64,000 nt of DNA from Microthyrium microscopicum. Its lineage: Eukaryota; Ascomycota; Dothideomycetes; Microthyriales; Microthyriaceae. The notes below the pieces were generated by a model that was given only the letters and a program-made list of their open reading frames with translations, ran no database searches and was not told the origin of the DNA. The stretch's first letter is position 1; each line of letters begins with the position of its first letter. Position numbers and translations under genes: made by a program. Below are positions 58,536 through 64,000 of this stretch, one piece after another. The stretch covers positions 445,530-509,529 of the forward strand of contig MU004238.1 in NCBI GenBank assembly GCA_010405405.1, read 5' to 3'.

Positions 58536-59185
58536 CGTGGTTGTTTGTGTTTGCAATTGGCTTCGTGACAGTGTATTTGGGTGTTAATAATACTTCCAAT
58601 ATTGCTGCTGCGAAGACCAGGTAACCAGATTCTCCACGAATCTGTCCAAATGTAACTTACGGTTCGTGTTCATCTGCCTCTGCACTTGGTAGGCATATCG
58701 GAGTCTTTAAACACTATGTATAGTCGTTGGTGCTCCATGTATCACGATGACAAAGCACGCATCCAGGTCAGTGAGGAGTCAATGGGACGCGTGCCAAGTC
58801 GCGACTTCGAAGCGACATATACGCGAGCGATGGATCGTCCTGCTGCCAAGTAATGTAGAAAGGCAATCTTGCTAGTTAGATAGAGAGCTTTTCAGAAGTG
58901 AAGATGAGATGGAAATATTGAAGCGACAAAGAGTGAAAATAGCTTGGCGGTCGTAGGAGAGGCGCTTTCCGCCCATGATTCCGCCCATGCAGGGACGCGC
59001 TTGCTCGCCTGCCTTCCAGATCTGGCCAGTGCCACCAGTCGCAGCTTCCACAACCTCAAACACAAGCAACTCTGTCACTCCATTCAGTATCCGTCTCTTT
59101 ACTTTTTGAGCTCAGCGTTGCCTTGAACTTCTTCTCCTATCAGCAACTTTTCAGTACTCTTTCGAGCCCATAAACTACCGTCATC
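58536..59185. other. Divergent promoter region, reductase and RPT3
   Basis: 650 bp shared by two divergent starts. On the minus strand, GGTGGCACT (59028-59036) matches seven of nine bases of the yeast proteasome box GGTGGCAAA. I do not treat this as a proven site. The leader just before 59186 is pyrimidine-rich. Confidence 0.4.
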
Positions 59186-60608
59186 ATGGCCGATACCATG
59201 GTCGAAAGTCCGGCCAACATCGTTCCTCCTCACAAGAAGACTCATCCTTCGTCCATACCCAACGTCGATTCATTAGAGGGCTTTCCAATAGACGGCAGTG
59301 ATGATTATCAAACCTACAAGAAGCTCCAGGCACAACTTGAGTATGTCCAGGCTTCCAAGGAATTGGCGATGCGGAAGGCTGACAAGGCACAGGTACATCA
59401 AGCTTCAAGAGGAATACATCAAAGATGAGCAACGGTACAACATTCCAGCTCGCGTTTCTACCTTTCGACCGACTAATGAATCGCAGAAACCTCAAGCGTG
59501 AGCTCGTGCGAGCACAAGAGGAAATAAAGCGCATCCAAAGTGTTCCCCTCGTCATCGGCCAGTTCATGGAAGCCATAGACCAAAAGTACTACATCCCTCA
59601 TCAAATGCACTACGATGTCACTCTCTGACCATAAATAGCACTGGTATAGTACAGTCTTCCACCGGCTCCAACTACGTTGTCCGCATCCTCTCCACTCTCG
59701 ACCGCGAACTCCTCAAACCCTCCTCGTCCGTTGCCCTCCACCGCCACTCAAATGCGCTCGTTGACATCCTTCCCCCAGAGGCCGATTCCTCCATCGCCAT
59801 GCTCGGTACAGATGAAAAGCCCGACGTGACCTACGCCGACGTCGGTGGCCTCGACATGCAAAAACAAGAAATCCGCGAAGCCGTCGAGCTCCCACTGACC
59901 CACTTCGACCTGTACAAGCAAATCGGTATCGATCCACCGCGCGGTGTACTGCTGTACGGACCACCAGGAACCGGCAAGACAATGTTGGTGAAAGCTGTAG
60001 CGAATAGTACAACAGCCAGCTTCATCCGTGTCGTCGGTTCCGAATTCGTGCAAAAGTATCTAGGCGAAGGCCCACGTATGGTCCGCGACGTTTTCCGCAT
60101 GGCGCGCGAAAACTCTCCCGCCATCATCTTCATTGACGAAATCGACGCCATCGCCACAAAGCGTTTCGATGCACAAACAGGCGCCGATCGTGAAGTCCAG
60201 CGCATTCTCCTTGAACTCCTCAACCAAATGGATGGTTTCGATCAAACTTCCAACGTCAAAGTTATCATGGCAACCAACCGTGCTGATACCCTCGACCCAG
60301 CGCTCCTCCGACCCGGTCGGTTGGATCGCAAAATTGAGTTTCCGAGCTTGAGGGATCGAAGAGAGAGACGTCTGATTTTCACGACGATTAGTTCAAAAAT
60401 GAGTCTGAGCCCAGAAGTTGATCTAGACAGCCTAATTGTCCGCAACGACCCGCTCAGTGGAGCAGTGATTGCGGCCATCATGCAAGAGGCTGGTCTAAGG
60501 GCGGTGCGCAAGAATCGGTACAATATCATCCAGAGCGATCTAGAGGATGCGTATGCCAGTCAAGTCAAGGGTGCGCAAGAGGCTGATAAGTTTGACTTTT
60601 ACAAGTAA
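59186..60608 (+). CDS. RPT3: 26S proteasome regulatory ATPase Rpt3
   Basis: Four exons: 59186-59340, 59393-59434 (42 nt), 59487-59585 and 59639-60608; introns 52, 52 and 53 nt. They give 421 aa, the family length. The N-terminal coiled coil is rebuilt only by splicing ([36 protein letters not shown], split by two introns). An OB-fold region follows ([16 protein letters not shown]). The AAA+ core has Walker A GPPGTGKT at about 206-213, Walker B IIFIDEID at about 261-268, the [20 protein letters not shown] sensor/arginine-finger segment, and the small domain. It ends DFYK, a hydrophobic-Tyr-X tail that docks into the 20S ring. It unfolds ubiquitinated substrates as part of the base. Confidence 0.97.
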
Positions 60609-61156
60609 ACGACACGACCCAGAGCCGGAGGTATTAACGAGGACGACCGAGCAGTGCTATTGGGACAGTGGGAAAATTCAATGGCAAAGGCGGGAATTTC
60701 ATTGTATACTCTCACTCTGCTAGATCGTTATGTATAATCAGCAAAATACAAAGTCGTTGAACACAACACAATTGCATACAAGTAATAGAATAGTAATTTT
60801 GTTCATCATCACCGTCTATAAGCCTATGTCATGATAATCTAGCAATATGCACAAAAGCGCAAGATAAAAAGGAACCAAACGCCAAACCATACAAAAACAA
60901 GAATGCAATACTCGTACATAGACAGCCGTTCTACACGCCCAATTCCGTAAAATCGCTCGCGGTGTTTGTGTATCGAGACAAAATTTTCGCCAAAAGCTCA
61001 TCATTAATACAGAAAGAAATGTAGCTTCCCTGTTTTGATATCACGCTTCTCGCTTCGCTAGAAGCACGGTATAAGAAAACAACATCAAAAAGCCCAAGTC
61101 GCCACATCCCCATATCAAACTCCCAAATGCTCATTGCCAACAGTGCTTATAGTGCT
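60609..61156. other. Convergent intergenic region, RPT3 and MSS4
   Basis: About 550 bp between two 3' ends. It is A/T-rich with AATAAA-like words, as in 3' UTRs. No gene or RNA is seen. Confidence 0.45.
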
Positions 61157-64000
61157 TCAGCTCCTCACCACACCACCATCCAATCTCCGTTCCAACTCAG
61201 CCTTCTCCAGCTCTGGTGGAGTCGGCGGCGGAGGACGTTCAGGCATTGCCGGCTCGGTAGATGCAGTGCTACGTCGACTGGATCCCCTTTCTAACATGCT
61301 TCTCCCTTCTACACTTCCTCTTTCTTCTTGCAAGCGCTCATTCTCGCTGCGCTCGTCGACTGATTCTTCGACTACAGGAAGAGTGTAATTCCCATGGTCA
61401 CTCATCTCATCTGGACTAGACACAGTGGCCAAATTACGTGCCGGTATAGATGGTTCCGGGCTCCCACCATGTTTGGCGATGGAAAGTTCAGCTTGGCGCT
61501 CTGCTTTTTGCATGACCTTATTGGTAGCTCGGTCATCTGCTTCGCTGCCTACCCTGGCTGGTACGGAAGCAGATCGATCCGCGTGGTGATGTATTGGTAG
61601 ATGATGATGGTGGTGATCGTGTCCGGCAGGGATACCGGTAGGGAGGCTAGACGAATGGCGGAGTGGATCGACAGGTTGACTCTCAGCTTGTTGGGCATCT
61701 TGTTCGGCCAGTTCCTTGGATTTAGTGTTGCCAGAGATGAAGCGGATGAAACGGTCGCCGTAGCGATCTGGTGGGACGGCGGATATTTGTGATTCTGTGG
61801 AGTTGAGGCCTTTCCAGAAATGTTCTAGGCGTTTGACAAAGCCATACTGCAATGAAGGTGAGCACATAGTGAAAAATGGGGTTCAGAAGTACTTACGTGA
61901 GTTAAGCAGTCGATGATGCCGAGATAGTATATCTGCTCCCCCGGCTCATCGTCTTCATGCGTGGCTCTAAACCCTCGATCATCACTGTAGAAGTAGAAAT
62001 CTCGCTTCACCTGACTTTCTGACATTTCCTCTGGCATCTTGTCCAGCGTCTGATTGACAGGCACTGGCTTTTGATTGAGTAAAGTTTGTCTCAACTCATT
62101 GGCTTTTCGTTGAGTCTCCAATTTCGAGGGTGTTCTCATGAGTGTAGTTGTGGGTGCTAGCTGGTCAGTCTTTTCACCGCCAGGTTGAAAGACTCGGAGC
62201 GTCTTATCGCGTAACTTGTCCTCATTGCCTTTGGACAGGTCATGTATTCCAACAAGAAGCGAGTAATCCATGATCTTAAGTTTTTGTAATAAAGCCACAT
62301 CCTTCTGCATCTGCTCAATGAACTTGTACTTTTTAACGGGGCCCAACTCCACGTGCATATTTCGCCTGAGCCAATTGAGGTCTTTGAGGGTGGCACGAGG
62401 ATTCTTATCCAAGTCTTCTTCCTTAAAGTTTCTTCCGATAGTTGAGCCCTTGAGATCGAAGGTTTGATGAATGTCTCTGTGCGGAGGAAACAAATTGTTC
62501 ATGACAACAAAATGTATTTTTCGACCGTATGGAACCTTGACACGGTGGAGTCCGTAGAATTGCGATAGAAGGGTGTTTGGGTTGTCTTTGACGTGAGTAT
62601 AATAATTTCGAAGAATTTTGCGAAGCACCTTGTGCTCAGCATGATGAATAGTTTTTATTATGTACTTGTAGTCGCGAGAAAAGTAGAAGAAACTTCCACT
62701 TTTCCCAGGCGACCCAAGTTCAGACAGGATGTATTTGCTGGTGAGAGACATGAGGTAGTCGGCAGGGTCGATTCGGAAAATATTTCGTAAATGTCGAAAA
62801 ACCCATGGAGCATAGTCTTTGAACTTAAAGTCGTATTTGGCAGATGGCGTTAGTTCATTCCCGGTGCTGTATTCATTAGTAAATCCTCAGTGCGGTTTGA
62901 CTCCAACTTACATATCGAAAGAAAACTTGTGCTTAGCATCAAAATCAGCCTCTTGAAGATCTCGATCTAGCTTGGCATTCGTTCTCGACACCGTGAACCG
63001 AATTCCTGTGAGCATATTGTATGCAGTTACATAATTGACGTGATTCTGATCGACTTTGGTACCCATGACCACTCGCTCATCGTCCTCATCCTCCTTTCTT
63101 CTCCTTTTGCTTGCTCTTTTCTGTCTGATCATCTCCGTCCATCGATCCGCATCCTCATCCGGGGGTATTTCGTCAATGTGTAGATCAGAGTTTCCAGTTC
63201 TTGTCACTTTGCGAGCAATAGATAAAGAGCCTCTCCTACGAGTCGGAGTTTGAGGTATGGGGGAAAATCGACCAGATGTGTAACTTTCATCTGCGGTGCG
63301 TGTAGTTTCACGAGAAGCGCGATTAGAGGGTCTCGGAACTTCAAGGGTATGTCGTTGCTGTAGCTTTCCGGGTACTGGAGCGGCAAGATTGGACGCCGAT
63401 GCACCTTGCATGGCTGGTGGAGATGATATGCGATGGGGATTATGCGACTCTTGCATCGACGATCTGGAAACTGTACTAGAGTTGCGTGGCAAGGCTGGCA
63501 TCGTTCGTTCTGAGATTGAAGAAGCTGCATCGAACCTTCTCGATGAGGGCTCTGGTACGTTGGCAGTGGGCGTCAGTCCATCCTCCATCATACTAGCATC
63601 TAGCACAACATGCGTTGTCGAAGCTCCCATGAAGGACGATCTCTCTTCATGAGATATTTCGGTAAAGTATCCATCGTCGCGAGTCGCGAGACGATGAGGT
63701 TTTCTGTCGGTGTTTTCACTCTGGTCACTATCCACGATAGTACTTGGTCTTGAGAGGTTTGCCAAGCTGGTCCTTCTTGAATCTCGCTTTTCTTCCCTTT
63801 CATTTGTTCCATCTTCTTGCGATACACCATGGAAAAGATGCTCTTTTACTGTACCGACTATACCATTCTGCCATATTGACCCGTTGTTCTTGGTATTATG
63901 AGAAGTATCATGTCCGTTCGTTTTAAGATTTGTAGAATCGGTGGAACGTCTCGAGGATCGGTCTTGCGAGTATCGTTTATCTGCAGAGGAGCGTTTACTA
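61157..64000 (-). CDS. MSS4: Phosphatidylinositol-4-phosphate 5-kinase Mss4, 5' end outside window
   Basis: Three exons are visible: 62912-64000 (runs off the window), 61897-62866 and 61157-61846. The introns are 45 nt (TACTAAT branch site) and 50 nt. The first visible exon is open to the edge with no start Met needed, so the gene is truncated here. The N-terminal region is Ser/Arg-rich and disordered, with [11 protein letters not shown]-type basic patches (about 63090-63130) that could bind lipid. The kinase core starts near [19 protein letters not shown] and contains [51 protein letters not shown] and [19 protein letters not shown], the last across intron 2, which is the activation-loop region. 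The His-rich, acidic C-terminal tail is long. It makes PI(4,5)P2 at the plasma membrane for actin and cell-wall signalling. Confidence 0.95.

Noticed and set aside
59028-59036. Proteasome-type promoter box
   Set aside because: Only seven of nine bases match the yeast consensus, and chance matches of this quality are common; kept only as a remark.

Overview
This window comes from a filamentous ascomycete (Pezizomycotina). Most introns are 45-100 nt, with GTAAGT/GTATGT-type donors, CTAAC/CTGAC/CTAAT branch sites close to the acceptor, and pyrimidine-rich 5' leaders. The gene content agrees: a WSC-domain wall sensor, a Zn2Cys6 regulator, a TRPY vacuolar channel, fungal SPT7 and large disordered fungal proteins. 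I cannot place it to genus. No tRNA, rRNA, CRISPR array or intact transposon was recognised.

Layout. 0-13.4 kb (all minus strand): a WSC wall-stress sensor and two very large, mostly disordered proteins (1610 and 1265 aa) of unknown function. 15.2-20.8 kb (plus): a 321-aa coiled-coil protein with a nuclear-type signal, then the karyopherin Kap121/Pse1 (6 exons). 20.8-25.8 kb: a 5-kb stretch with no supportable gene. 25.8-29.1 kb (plus): a Zn2Cys6 transcription factor and an aldose 1-epimerase. 30.4-38.2 kb (minus): the vacuolar cation channel YVC1 (4 exons, one of 29 nt), a small cysteine-containing gene interrupted by one in-frame TAG, and the SAGA subunit SPT7. 39-45 kb: a VanZ-like membrane protein (+), ribosomal protein S26 (-), a 4xCBS/PB1/membrane-anchor protein like S. 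pombe Mug70 (+), and a 260-aa hypothetical protein (+).

44.9-53.5 kb: 8.5 kb without a gene, carrying old tandem repeats. A 90-bp unit lies at 46.35-46.68 kb, with two copies 88/90 identical. A ~228-bp unit lies at 50.8-51.75 kb, and a ~114-bp unit at 51.9-53.0 kb. Because 228 is 2x114 and a guanine-rich anchor keeps the same phase across both blocks, they look like one satellite family in dimeric and monomeric form. This is the most unusual part of the window.

53.4-64 kb: a YTP1/DUF2427 membrane protein (-), a medium-chain reductase (-) divergent from the proteasome ATPase RPT3 (+), and the PI4P 5-kinase MSS4 (-), whose 5' end lies beyond the right edge.

Most named genes are housekeeping or signalling functions with no shared pathway, so the order is ordinary for a fungal chromosome arm. 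WSC and MSS4 both belong to cell-wall-integrity/PI(4,5)P2 signalling but are far apart. Exon boundaries were read by eye from splice motifs, reading frame and family similarity. Short (3n), stop-free introns in two genes would be missed by plain ORF calling.
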